Under the pieces are notes generated by a model, which saw nothing but the letters and a program-made list of their open reading frames with translations, ran no database searches and had not been told where the DNA came from. A stretch of 64,000 nucleotides of DNA, taken from Pycnopodia helianthoides (Eukaryota; Echinodermata; Asteroidea; Forcipulatida; Asteriidae). The translations under genes and the position numbers were made by a program. The stretch spans positions 1,830,501 to 1,894,500 of the forward strand of contig CM063249.1 in the NCBI GenBank assembly GCA_032158295.1. The letters run 5' to 3'. Positions 45,234 through 58,723 of this stretch are shown here, in pieces; position 1 is the stretch's first letter; every line of letters begins with the position of its first letter.

Positions 45234-46317
45234 AGGCGCGTTTATACAGCGGTGTCTGCTGAAAAGCTGTTTTTTTAACCAATACTTTTAATTGCAGCAC
45301 AACGCTTGTATAGTGATTTTTCACGGCAAATAATGGGCTTCTTTTTTAAGATACAAAACTGGTGAAGTCTTTTTTATAACGGCAATCATTTTTTGTTCAT
45401 TTAAGATCACACGAACCTTACCTATCTGTTTTAATACACCCTCATTAGGGTATAGGCCAAGATACCATTATTTGATGAGATACAACATCATTTAGTCGTC
45501 TTGTTCGCTTTGTTAAACTAAAATTAGTATGAACGTATTTAACGATTTTGAATTATTATTCTGTGTGGGTTTTAATTCTTCTCGGAAAGTTTCAAATGAG
45601 CGCAATGTGCTTGAAGCCAAGCCCTTGGTGATTTTCATTCAAAATTAACATAACATTTACAAACGTTCACCAACATTTTCGAAAAGTTCTTTTCTGTCTT
45701 TAATGCCCCCCTTGAGATTCCAGAATGCCATCTGGTTTCTTAGATAACCTTTGTTATTGTTTGATTGCCCCTTTGCCGGCAATCGCGTGTCGATGTACAT
45801 GTACATTTCAATGCGTCGGCCTTGCAGCGAAACGGCGCATACATCGGCCATGTGGACATTAAAACCATAGAGCGATGAACCAAAAATCCCCATACAAAAA
45901 GGAACGTTCACACGTAACAAGTTCTTGTCTGCAAAAAGTATTATGAATGAAAACTCCGGAGATAGATTCATCGCGCCGGTTGCACATGAAAGGTCACTGA
46001 CACTGTGAATTCCTTTGTATGCACAACAAATTAGTTCCTTTGGGGATCCAAGTTCAAACATTCAAGATGTTCCCGTTCTGTACTTGAAGCGATAAACATG
46101 TGATGTGTTGTTTAAAGGTGAAACTTTCCGGTGTCATGGGGATGTCGTCCCCCGGTGTGTGTAAAAATATGAAATAAACATGGGCTGAAGAGAGTTGATT
46201 CAAAAGAGGGGTAAGAAGAGTTTTACATAACGCGGAAGTATTGGGGGGGGGAATCTCGAGGGGGGGGGGGGGCAGCCTACGCAGGCACAGCCCGTTTTAT
46301 TCACACAACAATGCATT
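45234..46317. other. No gene recognised
   Basis: A 134-codon minus-strand frame at 45657-46061 has no recognisable domain or splice context. G tracts lie at 46241 and 46260. Confidence 0.3.
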
Positions 46318-46591
46318 TTAAGGCACTCAGACAACATTTTGGTAATTGTCAAAGGCCAGTATTCACTCTTTATGACCTAACATGAAATAATAAACATGTG
46401 AAAGCTAGCTCAATCAGTCATTGGAGTCATATTGTTTTCACTGTTTTCAAACATAGGTTTTTGGATCAAAACTAGTTGTTTTCCTAATTTTTCCAGAAAG
46501 TACTTTTCAAAGCAAGTTTTTCAAGGGAACTTCCATGAAATCTGTGATCCTTCACATTTTCAGTTTGACCAATGTTGTGCTCTCCCTTTAA
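46318..46591. mobile_element. Family D element
   Basis: TTAAGGCACTCAGACAACAT at the left and CCAATGTTGTGCTCTCCCTT then TAA at the right. Internal CTCAATCAGTCATTGGAGTC as in other copies. Confidence 0.7.
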
Positions 46592-48649
46592 CATAGTGCC
46601 TATGAGTTATTGAAAATGAGGATTAGCTCAGCTGCGCATCGATACAACGAATGTTGCACTTTTAATTAAAAATAACAATAAACGAAACTGGATGTATTGA
46701 AGGTTACCGTCGCTCTTTGTTGACACATTCAGCAACCTTGTACCGTATCCAGGGGTTTCCTGGGGAGTTTTAGCTTCAAGACTTGCACGCTGTCCCTTAT
46801 TAATCTCTTCAGAACGATGTTTGGGTGTGTGTCTTTCTTTTTTATTTTCGAACCCAAGCCATTGCAACCTTTCCTGTCTGACATAAATAGCCCGTTGCAG
46901 GGGCTCGTTTGTTACTTTCTGACGGCATGAGTCATATCATTTAAAAAAAAGTATAAACCCCAAACTCTGTGTGTACTCTTGCGTGTAGCTCCTGGCTTCC
47001 ATAGGCTTAGAGCACAGACAGAACTGACATTTTTAGTTCTTAATTAGCTATATCACTTATCATTGGCGGATTTTAAAGTGCAATACCTTATTAAATGAAA
47101 GCTTTTATTAATTTCTCGAATCTGTACAAATTGCTATTTGAATATATATTTGAATCTGATATTTTTGGTCAAATCGACCACAATCACACCCAGCATCTTT
47201 AACAACGTCTTGGAGGTACCGGAATCAGAGAGCTTGAAATCCAGACACTCGGCACGTACCTTTTAAGAGCGTGTTGAAAATAAATTAGGTTTTGGCCTTG
47301 GTGACTACAGCAGAGCGGGCCTTTGATGGGCCAGCCTGATGGTGGATGCTTGATTTTTGATAGCAATTTTATAGTGCAAACCTGTTTTCGGAAGTTTCCT
47401 AAAATGTACTTTTACCACTGATGATAGATTCGATTGAGAAATAATTCAAGTTTGTTCAACTTTTTACCTACATCAACGTCAAACTGCTTCCATCTAGTGT
47501 CCTGTATACCCTGTGTATTATTGAGGTAAGCAATGCAGACGCGCAATTTGCCAAACATGGGCCAGACTATTTGACTTTTTCCAGCCTCGGTTTGGTAACA
47601 GGTTGTTACGGGGAGACGCTATCAATCATGACACCGTGATGAGTTTTTATGCTAACACAATAAGGTCAGAGATGGATTGTAACCTGATCCCATTGTGTTA
47701 AGAAACATATTCAGTCAGTGACACTAGTGTGACCCCATGTGAAAGAAAGCCAAAACCATAATGTATCGATAACAAGATGGCAGTGCGTTGACCTTATAAT
47801 CACGTGGACAGCGTTGACCTTGCAACTTCCCCCTTCACGGTATGTCAGGGTCAACCCAAAAGGTCACTACACCTGATGAGATTGACGCACTTGACCCCAT
47901 TGTATGTGCGATGGATAAATATGTACTTTGAAACAATTTGGTTCAAGTGCGTGAGTTGGATCCGAGGACAGACCTGTTTATCCATTCTTCCCCATTCTCT
48001 GACAACAAGAAGTGACATATATCGGTCAATGCGGCCACATCATCTTCGCTGCCAAGTATTGTTTAAATCGCCCGCCTGACCGCTTGGCACTAGTTAAAGA
48101 TCCATTGTGTTCATCACTTGTCCCTTATCTCCCACCAGAATCAACCATCCAGGCAGTTTGTTTATTTGTTTCTGCTCGATCTTGCAGTGCCAAATGTCAG
48201 TTTTTTGTGTGGAGTGGAAGTGTGATCGGTGTTCGACCTTGTCTCATCGCTAAAAAACATTTGTCACTTCAGTTTCCTGCATTGAGGTTTCCTTCCGATG
48301 GTAGATAGCCTGCAATCCCCGAGCCTAGCTAGGAGAGACCACCTGTTCCGTCCACAGCTTTGGGGGAGATAACAAACCTATACCGCTCGTAATCAGTTAC
48401 GACGTCAGTGGGTGAAGACAAAGACTCGGTGTGACAATTGACCTTGTAATGGGCAACCTTCTGAGACGCGCACATGGGGGTATTATCTCTTAGAGATCGA
48501 GGTCCCGGATGTTGCTTTCTGGAAACATCAACCCCGAACTCTGACGGTGGGGGGATCTTCGATTATGGCTCGAACTCTATGCATTAATTCGACATGAGAT
48601 CGAGGGCTTTGCAAAAGAGGTGGAAAGGGGAGGTAGTAGATTTTTTTTC
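46592..48649. other. No gene recognised, non-repetitive
   Basis: 47200-48560 looks unlike the listed repeats and is of mixed base use, so it could hold regulatory sequence or an exon I cannot recognise. The frames at 47804-48308 show no domain. Confidence 0.3.
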
Positions 48650-48757
48650 TTCTGCAGCACACGTCGGCTATGGAGTCAACAGTTAAGGGATAGGCTGCTC
48701 TTCACTATCTTCCCTATCCCTTAACTGTTGACTCCGTAGCCAGCGTGTGCTGCAGAA
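48650..48757. other. 45-bp-arm imperfect hairpin
   Basis: 48650-48694 pairs with 48713-48757, 42 of 45 positions, around an 18-base loop. The arms contain GGAGTCAACAGTTAAGGGAT. It may be a small foldback element or a hairpin RNA precursor. Confidence 0.6.
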
Positions 48758-48941
48758 CATAAATTTGCAGGCGGGTTGCTTTGGGCCTGGATCTAAACAC
48801 GTCTCGTTATTAAACCCGCCCCCATGTTTCAGTGGGGGTGAACGTATCTGCGATTTCTCCAGAAACATGTATTCAGACGTGTGATTTTCTCAGGATTTGT
48901 CCATGATTTCCTAAAAAACTCATTGAGTCTTAAAAATTGTC

Positions 48942-49328
48942 TTAAAGGCACTGGACACTATTGGTAATTACTCAAAATAATTGTTAGCATAAAAACTTAC
49001 TTGGTAACGAGCAATGGAGAGCTGTTGATAGTATAAAACATTGTGAGAAATGGCTCCCTCTGAAGTAACGTAGTTTTTGAGAAAGAAGTAATTTCTCAGT
49101 AAAATATGAATTGATTTTGAGACCTCACGCGTGAGGTCTCGAAATCAAGCTTCTGAAAGCACACAACTTCGTGTGACAAGGGTGTTTTTTTCTTCCATTA
49201 TTATCTCGCAACTTCGACGACTAATTGAGTTCAAATTTCCCCAGGTTTGTTATTTTGTGCATATGTTGAGATACACCAAGTGAGAAGACTGGTCTTTGAC
49301 AATTACCAAAGGTGTCCAGTGTCTTTGA
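48942..49328 (+). mobile_element. Family D element, full-length copy
   Basis: TTAAAGGCACTGGACACTAT at the left and CCAAAGGTGTCCAGTGTCTT at the right are inverse. A GAGACCTCACGCGTGAGGTC palindrome sits at the centre. About 387 bp. Confidence 0.85.
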
Positions 49329-50052
49329 AAGAAGTAAAGCAATCACCAAGGTAGACAGAAATAGTCCACATTGTGTCTGAACCTGTACTGTAGTCTTGTA
49401 TTTCTGGTGATGCACAGAATCAATAAACCTCCTGAATTGTAACATCTAGAATGTTCTGTAGGTCTAGAATAAGGGAGAACCCAGGCCAACGAGCCATTAT
49501 TAGGAATATTCACATTCATCCCATTCCATCCCTGATACATTAATTTTGTATTAATGTTTTGCCACATTTAGGTGAACATTTTTGTATATCTCTTTGCACA
49601 CACTGAATATTTTACTCTGCTGTAGAGTTTAGAAAATGTAAACTTCTTTCCCGGTGATGGCAGTCAACATTTTCTCACTTGTTTTAAGTTTATTAACTTT
49701 CTCTTGTTCACTTCATCGTTCGCTTAAATGATTCTACCTGACAAAAAGTACGTACACAGTACAATTACAATAGTCTAATTCCAGGAATTATTTCGTTAAT
49801 TGTTACAACTTTAACTTGCTTTCAATTGGGAAGTAATGCTACCTTTAACACAAATTGGACCAATGACAGGAAGCTTCCTGAGGGTGCACCACGCTAAATA
49901 AGTTGCTGACAACTAAAACTACCCTCACTTTTGAAATTTAGGCAGGTTTTAGCCGTTGACTTTTGGGGGAATAATACCCGAAACGCCCCGGCTGAAAGTC
50001 AACAGTCCAAGGGCACACAATGATCAGATTGACCATTGTCATCAATCCCTTA
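49329..50052. other. No gene recognised
   Basis: AT-rich, no repeat match and no exon. Confidence 0.3.
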
Positions 50053-50213
50053 AAGCCACGACATTCAAATCTTGGATTTTCAGAAAGAGTTGTGGGTTTT
50101 TAAAAAGCCACGACCTTCAAATCTTTGATTTACAAAAAGAGTTGTGGGTTTTTTAAAAGCCACGACCTTCAAATCTTTGATTTACAGAAAAAAGTTGTGG
50201 GCTTTTAAAAAAT
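50053..50213 (+). repeat. Three ~53-bp tandem units
   Basis: AAGCCACGACCTTCAAATCT then TTGATTTACA and AGTTGTGGG repeat three times (about 50053, 50106, 50159). A single related unit is at about 33275-33325. Confidence 0.8.
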
Positions 50214-53200
50214 GTGTTCATGAGGCTTGGTGCATTTTTTGTTCTCACTGTATGAGTGTAATGCATTCTTGTCCTATCATATTCGAAAGCTTATCTTGGC
50301 AGTCTGGTACCGCTTCTGTGTATTCACCATATCTGTAAATTAGACATGATTACACAAACCGGTCAGTGGACACGATGCCGGGGCAATGTGGAACCAAAAT
50401 AAACAAAATGATATAAAGATGACATTTTAACTTCAAATGATGTGTGTTGGTCTGTGAAGAATTGCTTCTACGTTAAGAGGCTATCTACAACTTGTCTACG
50501 AGATACCAGCAAGGTGCACCTGCGTTCTGAAAGTAAGCAACTGAAATAACACTCCAGTCATGGCACCAGTCGTGACTTCGCCACTCGACAGAGCGTCTCC
50601 AAAGTGTTTTGACAAGATTGGAATCTGCCGGGGAGCATAACAGGAAGATAGAGGGTAATATTCATAAATGTAAACACCTCGTTTTGAATTGCACCGAGCC
50701 GACAGATTCTGAATCATTCTCCCGTGCCACGGGTGTCTTCTTTCGCAAGGCATTAGTGCGATCTCGGGATTTTCCTGCAGTATTGATGAAGTTGATCATT
50801 TGGTGTGACCTCTGGTTCGAAGCTCTCTCCAGACTGCATGGCTACCTCCAGGGGATGCGGTCCAATCACGGCCCAAAGGTCCCAAAACAAGGCGCTACTG
50901 CACTTCTCTATCACCAAGTCCTATTATTAGAAGAGGATCCACTCTTCTTGGACATTAATTGAATTAATGACAAATCTTTATCAATTATCAAAATAAAGGA
51001 TGCGAGGGAAATTTGTTTGGATGGGTGTCACTGAGTGGTTTTATCTGTTTTGAGTATGGTTCTTATGTGTTCCTTCAGACAAAATTGCACCACGTGACTT
51101 ATCTTGGAACAGGTGTCAGGCACAGCTGCGTGCAGACAAAGTGGACATAACAAGGTGGTGGAGTCATGAGAGATATGAAGTACGTATAGGTCAACTTGTT
51201 TGTATCCATGTTGCGGCCTACACACAAATCACCCGTGATGATGTTACGTGTTTGTGCAGAAGATTCTCAAGTGTCAACTGCTGTCAAACATTGTCAACTG
51301 CTGCCAAACATCGTCAAATGGATGCTGTTGAACTCCCAATGACCCGATGCGAAGTTGTACTGTTTTGATCGGAGGATCCATAGTTAATTAATTAAGGGTT
51401 GGTTGAACCATATAGAGCAAGTCCGTTCTCTGCTATGGTTGAACCATGGAGCTATGAACCCCGGAACCACTGTGGTTGAACGTGCTCAAAGTCAAGATGG
51501 TTCAAGCAGCTAGGGTTCTTTGTAGGAGATCTGTGATCAAGTTGAGGGATACGCCAGTTGAACTCAGTGGGCATGCATGCATGGATATTCATTTGAGGAT
51601 TTAGTCATATGGTCCGTTTCATCTACGCCGAAAACAGATCTTCCACGGATGCAAGTCTTTTGCCCTTAGGGCTAAGATGGTGGCGTTTGAACTTACAGAA
51701 ATACTAATAGAAGTATAGTTCTTATATTTTATTGGTGTAACAAGTAGGCCTCAATCTAATCACTGGTGAGACACTGTAGTAAATAATTCATGTCAATGCA
51801 CAGGTTGTGGAAAAAAGTAGTCACAAAAAACAAACACTGCCCGTCACGGCTGTGATTGCGCATTGCACTTGTTGCAGTCCTACTCGCCAACTTGCAAACC
51901 AGATAAGCCAACACCAGCTGGTGCTCCACGTGGCTGAAGATGATGGACCAGAAGTGGCAGCACCCCTCCACATTATATCTGTTAATTCATGACCCAGAGC
52001 ATGTTTCAATATCCAACGGTATCAATATAATGTATAAACTCATGTTAAAAAAACCAGATAATCTGGGAATTATATGACAAAAAAGAAAGCTTAGAAACAG
52101 TCTGACATCTGAACGCACTTTTCAGAGTCAGATTGTGTATCAGGTTGTCCTTGGGGAACAGATCACAGTTTTGTTGATCACCTTGTAACCGATTGTATTG
52201 GCCTAAAATTACACATAATAAACAAAAAAGCTTTAAAAAGCTCCGGTAGGATGTTAGGATGTAGCGACCGTGTTTTCACCCGTTGTCCACCGTGGAGATC
52301 CAAAACGAGGCTTGAAGGGGAAATGGTCAGATCCCTTTTATTATGTAAGGAAACTTAACTGTTGTTGAAACTTGTCAAGAAGGACATCAATAGTTAGAAT
52401 GGCGAAGAAGCAAATCAAAGCAGCCCTTGCTTTCAAGAGAACTTGTGAAGATGTCCCTGGTCCGGACAGATACTTAATAGAGTGGGATGACAAATAAAAC
52501 CAATCCCCTTGCGAGGTCTTTCTTTATTCTAGTGTCAAAAACCACTTGCGCAACAAAAACGGTTTAGTCCCTGACCACACGAGATTGTTGAAGAGTGAGA
52601 AGTGACAGTAAAGTGTAATCATGACAATAATGCCTTCTTCTTCTTCGCAGTGGTACTGACAATAAGACGTCAACATTGATAGCCTGTCCTCCGGAGAACC
52701 CTCTGAAACAAATCAGGCTTCTCTTCACATTACCTCGATGATTGATGTGATTATTCGTGGCAATTCAGGCTAGAACAATGCTAAGAGTTTGCGGATACTT
52801 GTTTAGATTTGGCTTGAAGGATAATACACCGGGGTTTGTAGATATTTTACGCTGACATAGTCTGTTGTTAGACTAACATAAAGTTGGCGATGTATTTAAA
52901 TGCGATAGAACCTGTCGAGCCCATACTTTACTTTTCAAAACAGTGCACCTAAAATCAGCTTGGATATTTTATTTAAACTCGACACTACCGTGTAGTTGTT
53001 TTGGATGCAGGAAACGGAACAATTATGTTGTGTTAACAAATAACAAGCAGGTGTTTTTTCTTGTCTTTATCCATCTGCGTGAATAAGGGTTAAAGCAGTT
53101 TACTAATTGTTTTTCTGGGAAGGGTGGCCGTGGGATGAGCCCGGGGGCTTAGGACGAGGGTGAAAAGATTAATCTTAAATCTCACTATTATTTTGTCGAA

Positions 53201-53494
53201 ATTAACCTGCCAAATATAGTCTAGGTTGTTTGTTGAAGAGGAATTGATACCATCGGTTTAAACAACAGCGCCGATCAAACACAGGAATGATTTGATGTGT
53301 TGTATTTCGTGCATAACAGCTGATTGTAACCCACCAAATTGAGGCTGGAAGAAAAATAGAATGGTTTCCCTGTTGATTCTCATCGAGTAGACACGGAACC
53401 AGGCAAAGTTAGCCACAAGGTATAGGCCTACATCAGAAGTACTTCTTATGGACAGGCAAAACAAATCGCGATACTTTGAACACGAGTGTCCGAA
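50214..53494. other. No gene recognised
   Basis: The frames at 50609-50962 and 51756-52009 show no domain or splice pattern. ACTGCTGTCAAACATTGTCA is doubled near 51280-51310. Otherwise featureless to me. Confidence 0.3.
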
Positions 53495-53584
53495 ATAGCG
53501 GCTACGGCTACGGCTGGATCGCCGCGTCATTGCGTTGAGTATAGGACCTCCTTAGCAACAGTCGTAGCCGTAGCTGTAGCCGCC
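53495..53584. mobile_element. ~90-bp miniature inverted-repeat element, copy 2
   Basis: AGCGGCTACGGCTACGGCTG and GTAGCCGTAGCTGTAGCCGC are inverse ends. It shares GGCTGGATCGC and AGCGTTGTA-like centre with copy 1. Confidence 0.65.
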
Positions 53585-54649
53585 CAATTAGATACAGAAT
53601 CAGAATCAGCCAAAACTACGCTCCTGACGTCGCCATGTGCATTGCCTCATGAATAGAATGTGTGGCCAATGTGGTCCCGAATGATACATTAATTTTTTAG
53701 AAACATGTTTATATGCACAGCATCCATGCTGTGACGTGACCATGCTCAGTAAGTGACCGTGTGTGTGGTACCATGTATTTCCACATCTGTGCGACATACG
53801 ATGTATAATGCAACTTCAACATCGGCTAAGGTGAACTTGCACCCGTTTGCATTGAAACCATAAAACATTTTTATCTAAACTAAAACTGTTTTGCAAGCAT
53901 GGTCTATTTCATGTTGTCCATGATTCATAATGGCCTAACAGCATGGGGCGGAGCGACCCCCTTCCAAGATACATTCACCATATAAACAAGACTGTGGAGA
54001 TAGACCTATTCATGTTGTGGATTTGGCCAACAATTAAACGGTGTACGCTAGACGACTGGGGTAGCACGACGAATAGGGAACCAACTTTCTGGGAAAACCA
54101 GGTCTGCCTAACAAAATGTATCTATACTGATGACTTAAAAAAACAATTTTGTTAAACTGTGGTGTGGTTTGATTTTAAAACACCATTGTTTATTGTTCAT
54201 CCATGCAGCTCATTTCTCTATTTCAATACCTCAGCGTCAGCCGGCTGTAACTGTGCTAAATAAAAAAACACCTGCAAAAAAAGCAACACTCAGAAAGGGT
54301 GGTAGAATCATGCGAGACGTGGCCCTTGGCTTGCTCCAAGACTTTCTAAGAGAATCAAATTCTAGGTCAGTTGCGTATTTGGGATTTTGTAATTACGTTT
54401 TGGGGGGTTTTCGCATCTTTCAGTAACCCGACAACAGCTGGCGAGGAAAGCTCGCGTACAACTTTTCAAATTGAACGCGAAGAAGAGAGGACTAGTCCGA
54501 TTATACGGCTTCCCTTGGGCACTGTTGCTTTCTACTTTTTCTATTTTCATAGTGGCTGGAAGGAGTGAATTACTTTGCTCAAGGTTACCGAGGATGCAAA
54601 CATGCATAAAGATACATGGTTTTGTTGCCTACTAGAAAATTAATTAAAC
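53585..54649. other. No gene recognised
   Basis: Short frames only; no motif support. Confidence 0.3.
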
Positions 54650-55000
54650 ATTCGATTTTTTAAAAAGTGAACAACATTGATAAGAGTGTTCTCAGATTTG
54701 CACCACAACTTTTTACATGGTATAAAGATTGTCATGGTGGGTAGCTTCACTTGAAATAATTGTTGTTTGCAATGCTATCGTTGTTTTTTTTAGAAATGAG
54801 TTAAACGATCCGTTTTGGTCACGCGAGTCATAAACTCGATGTTTGAAAACAGTGAAAACCGAGTGGGGTTTTTCACTATTTTCTTGTGACTCCGATGACC
54901 GACGGAACTTCCAATTTCACGGGTTTGTTATTTCATATGCTATATGTTGGTTCACATAAAGACTGGATACCAGTCTTTGTCAAAAACTGATGTTGGAATA
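54650..55000. mobile_element. Family D element, diverged copy
   Basis: GAACAACATTGATAAGAGTG at the left, CCAGTCTTTGTCAAAAACTG at the right, with CTTGTGACTCCGATGACCGA inside. Confidence 0.5.
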
Positions 55001-58000
55001 CATGCTTTATTTTTATTATTTTTGTATTTTTGTCAATAGACCGTATTCAGCAGCCTTCTCAAATATTAGGGTAAAAAATACTTAAATCTGCGGGAAAACT
55101 GTGTATTTAAATTGAATAAAGAAACATTTATTTCTCTGTGCTGTTTCAAACAAAGTCTTTGAAAAGTCAAAGTAAGGATAAATAGTTGTTCTGTAAAGCT
55201 ACCTGTGGTATTATTATAGTACGGCATGAAAGTGATTGTGCCTTTTTTGGCTTAGAGTCGTGCGAATGCAAATGGGTCATCGCAAATGTGTCCTTAAAAA
55301 CAATATACTTTTTTTTCAAAAGTCAAATCTTTGATGACCCTATAGCCAAATATCTTTCTCGTGACATACTCAAACTGTTTGCCAATTTCCATGCCTGTGT
55401 TATAAAAAAGGCACAATTCTCCTCAATAGTTCTGCGGCCCCTCCATGAAGAGGCATGTATAAATTACACTCGCACAGAATATTAAGTGGCAGCGTTTTCC
55501 GAAGAATTCTAACGTCGCAAGTTCCGTCTTTATGGCAAGGACATTTCGAATTACAAACATATTTTTCAGATGCTATCAAGCCTGTATTTTTATCTCCAAA
55601 CCTGAAGGTGGATATGATTTGCCTTGATTCTTTGGTGGTCCGGCGAAAGAGGAAACGCGCGGCAGGTTTGTTTGATAGCGCGCCGTGTTTATTTGATCTT
55701 GCACCATGTTGCCTGCATCTTTAAGAAACAGCTGGTATCCTTGCCCCGTGCTCTTAGTCTTAGATAGAGTACTACAAACCCTAAAAAAGTGTCCATGGCG
55801 CAAGGCCAATAGTGTACCACCGCTACACTTCAAGTCAAGTTTCATCGAGGTGGTTTATGGGGTAGTTAGTCGATCATTACATCTGATTTCCTCATATTAT
55901 TTAATTATAGGCACGGGAAAGCGACCCGCGTAAGATGCAGCATGGGCATCGCTCCCACTCAGGGAGCTCGGTAAATTGCAAGTGACACACCAGCAGTCGG
56001 TATTAAACAAGTTCAAACCGTGGTCACACGGTCAGCGCATGCTGCGATGAATGCATGTAGTAGTAGTAGTACAACTCCGTCATTGTATCACCACCGGGGC
56101 TTGTTTTTCTGAATCTGACTTGATACCTCAACATGTTTGAGGTTCAACTTTTGACCAGAGTCTGATACGGAGTGAACAATCCGATTTTGCGGATCTTCTC
56201 GGGGGAAATTTAGTCGCAGAGTAAAGAGTTTGATTTCGTTCAGAGATAAAGACAAAAACAACCAAACCTCCTAACGCTCAGTTGAGTAATTTACTGGCGA
56301 AGAATGGGACCACAGAAACACAAGATGGTATGAATTACGATTGTGCCCAGGGTTAGGTTTCAACTGTGAATTTAATAACGACAGTTGTGGGTAACTGGAG
56401 ATTTGAGGCAATTGAAAACTCATTGTTGGATCAGCTTTTACCTACAGGAAAATGGGAAAAACAGTACTGGGCATTCTTCGCCACATCGTAACCCCCATGA
56501 ACAAAGGCTGCTTTAACTTCAAACCAACTTCGAACTACGAATCCTCTGTGCCAACGAATGGTGCGCACGTGGCCACAGCATGGAGAGGAAGAAAGCAGAT
56601 GATCACAACCACATAATTCTGTTTTCTTTCAAACATAACGTTCGAAATTTAAGTCACGGTATCATCATCCATACTGAAACAAACTTCGGTTGATGCTTTA
56701 ACTTTTGAAAGTCTGTGTCTGTGTGTGTTTGTTTTCGTACGTCAATCTGCGGACACTAACTTTTGAAGGTGATGGGGGGGACCGATTTCAGAATGCCATA
56801 TTTCAAAAATGAAAGTGCATTTCATTCAGTCGGCCAAAGTGAACGAAACCCACTCTAGGTAAAGCACACCCGTCAAATAAACACAGCCCTCTGTTGGGAA
56901 GAAAACCAGAAGGAGGCGTGAAGCCGTCAAAATCCAAACAAACAATAACTGCGCATTGCCCAAGTCGTGTTTGTTATGACAGCTAGTAGTTCCACGGCTA
57001 GTTTCCACCTCAGACCATGCTGATATGCAAAGGCATGGACCCTTCCTCTTGTGGTTTAGAGAGGTACCGTCCCTGCAACCGATGACGCAAGGAATCCATG
57101 ATTTTTGGTTGAATTCCATATTTATTATTAACTAATAACTACAGCCAATTGGTGGTATTAAGAGGTATTGGATAACCAACCCTAATCCACTGCAGTGTCA
57201 CACCTGGAATGCCTATGGGGCCCATCTCTACAAGGGGGTTGGCGTAAACCTCTGGGAGGCCACGAAGAAAGTGAGCTAGATACTTAGCCCCAAAAATCTG
57301 TTACATGGCGGCTCGGGCCTTAAACCAATTTGCCATGATTTTATTAAACACAGGTTTCACCATGGTCCTTCCTCCATGGTTTTCCCAGGTTGCGTGTACA
57401 CAGTTAAACTAAAAGGTAAATGTACGTACTCCTTGGCCTTTAGGGCATTAGCTCACGATCAAACATTGTACAGAGTTGAATTTGTAGTGGGTAATTCAAT
57501 AAAGCTAAAACAATGTTGGTCAGAGGAAAATGTCCAACAGTATCTACTCAATTTGAAACGTGGATTCCAGAACTTCCGACAAAGACATCCACTGTACCTG
57601 GATCTAGAACCGTGGGTGGTTCGTCCTTGAAGCTACGTGGGAGTTGAGATTCGACGAGAATGTCTTCACGAGATCATTGTTTGAACATGAATTGAACTTT
57701 GTAGAGTGACTTCAGTTTTGTTTCCAAGAGGCTATTTTGGCCGTATCCAGGGTCTCCAAACCCTTTCATTGTGTTCGGCAGCAACAAGACCAAAAAGGGC
57801 AATGACAGGAATTGAGTGGCGTCCACAGATGGGAAGTTCCCAAGTAGTTATCGTGATAATGAGATAGTGTTGCGCCAAGAAGCTCTGCGGTTCCGTCCAA
57901 AGATACCAAAAGAGTTCCTGTGTACGGAGCGACGCTGTGCAGGAAGTGTTAATTGCACACCAGACATCCCCCTTGTCAATACTGCATTGTTTACTTCAGT

Positions 58001-58136
58001 CTGCTGTCTTTATCACAGCAGGTTTAAAGGCTTTGTTTCTATATATAACGGTAAACGGTGAACGCCAGCCTACTTTTTTCTTAATTAGAGGGAGGTGTGC
58101 CACGTTTGTTCACCTTAACCTTTTGTTGAAAACAAA
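55001..58136. other. No gene recognised
   Basis: Several unremarkable frames. A minus-strand frame at 56826-57119 has IPCVIGCRDGTSL, faintly like a PIF/Harbinger transposase block, but nothing around it agrees. Confidence 0.3.
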
Positions 58137-58335
58137 CGGACAACATTAGTAATTGTTAAAGACCAGTAGAATCCGCACTTAATGCGACCCAACATAAAAT
58201 AACAAACCTGTGAAAGTTTAAGCTCAATCTGTCATCGGAATCACATTTAAACAGTGGAAAATACTATGTTTTCACTGTTTTCTTACACATTTTGGGTTTG
58301 GATTCTCAAACATAGCCTGACATTTCTATGATATT
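58137..58335. mobile_element. Family D element, half copy
   Basis: CGGACAACATTAGTAATTGT, then AAAGACCAG and CTCAATCTGTCATCGGAATC; the right half is lost. Confidence 0.5.
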
Positions 58336-58723
58336 TATATGACCCTTGATCCATGCTTGGTCAGACTATCACGAGGATGGATTTACGGAGATATAGTGGC
58401 TCTGCACGAGTGCTTTTGGGGGGTTAAATATAAATTGCGGAAATACGGTCCAAGAACTCCCCATCTGCGCTGCATTACCCAACGAGTTTTTATATTTAAA
58501 TAAGCAATGACTCATTCAAGTCATCAAAGGAACATCCAAAGAGCAAGGAACATCCCTGGTATTTTTCGACAACGTGCTAGACCAAAAGGACACATGCTTC
58601 CTTTCCTAAAAATTTCCCAGAATCCCGTTAACAATTTGTGTCAGAATTTATTTTCAGTGGGATGTGCTTGCATTCCGTGCACCGATTTCATAGATGATAA
58701 ATTTGCACCGGGAATTTTTGTAT

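Noticed and set aside
45657..46061. 134-codon minus-strand open frame
   Set aside because: No domain, no acceptor or donor at sensible places, and composition like the surroundings.
50609..50962. 117-codon plus-strand open frame
   Set aside because: No recognisable motif; a faint P-element-like look was not supported by any conserved block.
56826..57119. Minus-strand frame resembling a Harbinger transposase (VIGCRDGTSL)
   Set aside because: Only about ten residues resemble the family. The next expected blocks are missing in all frames on either side.
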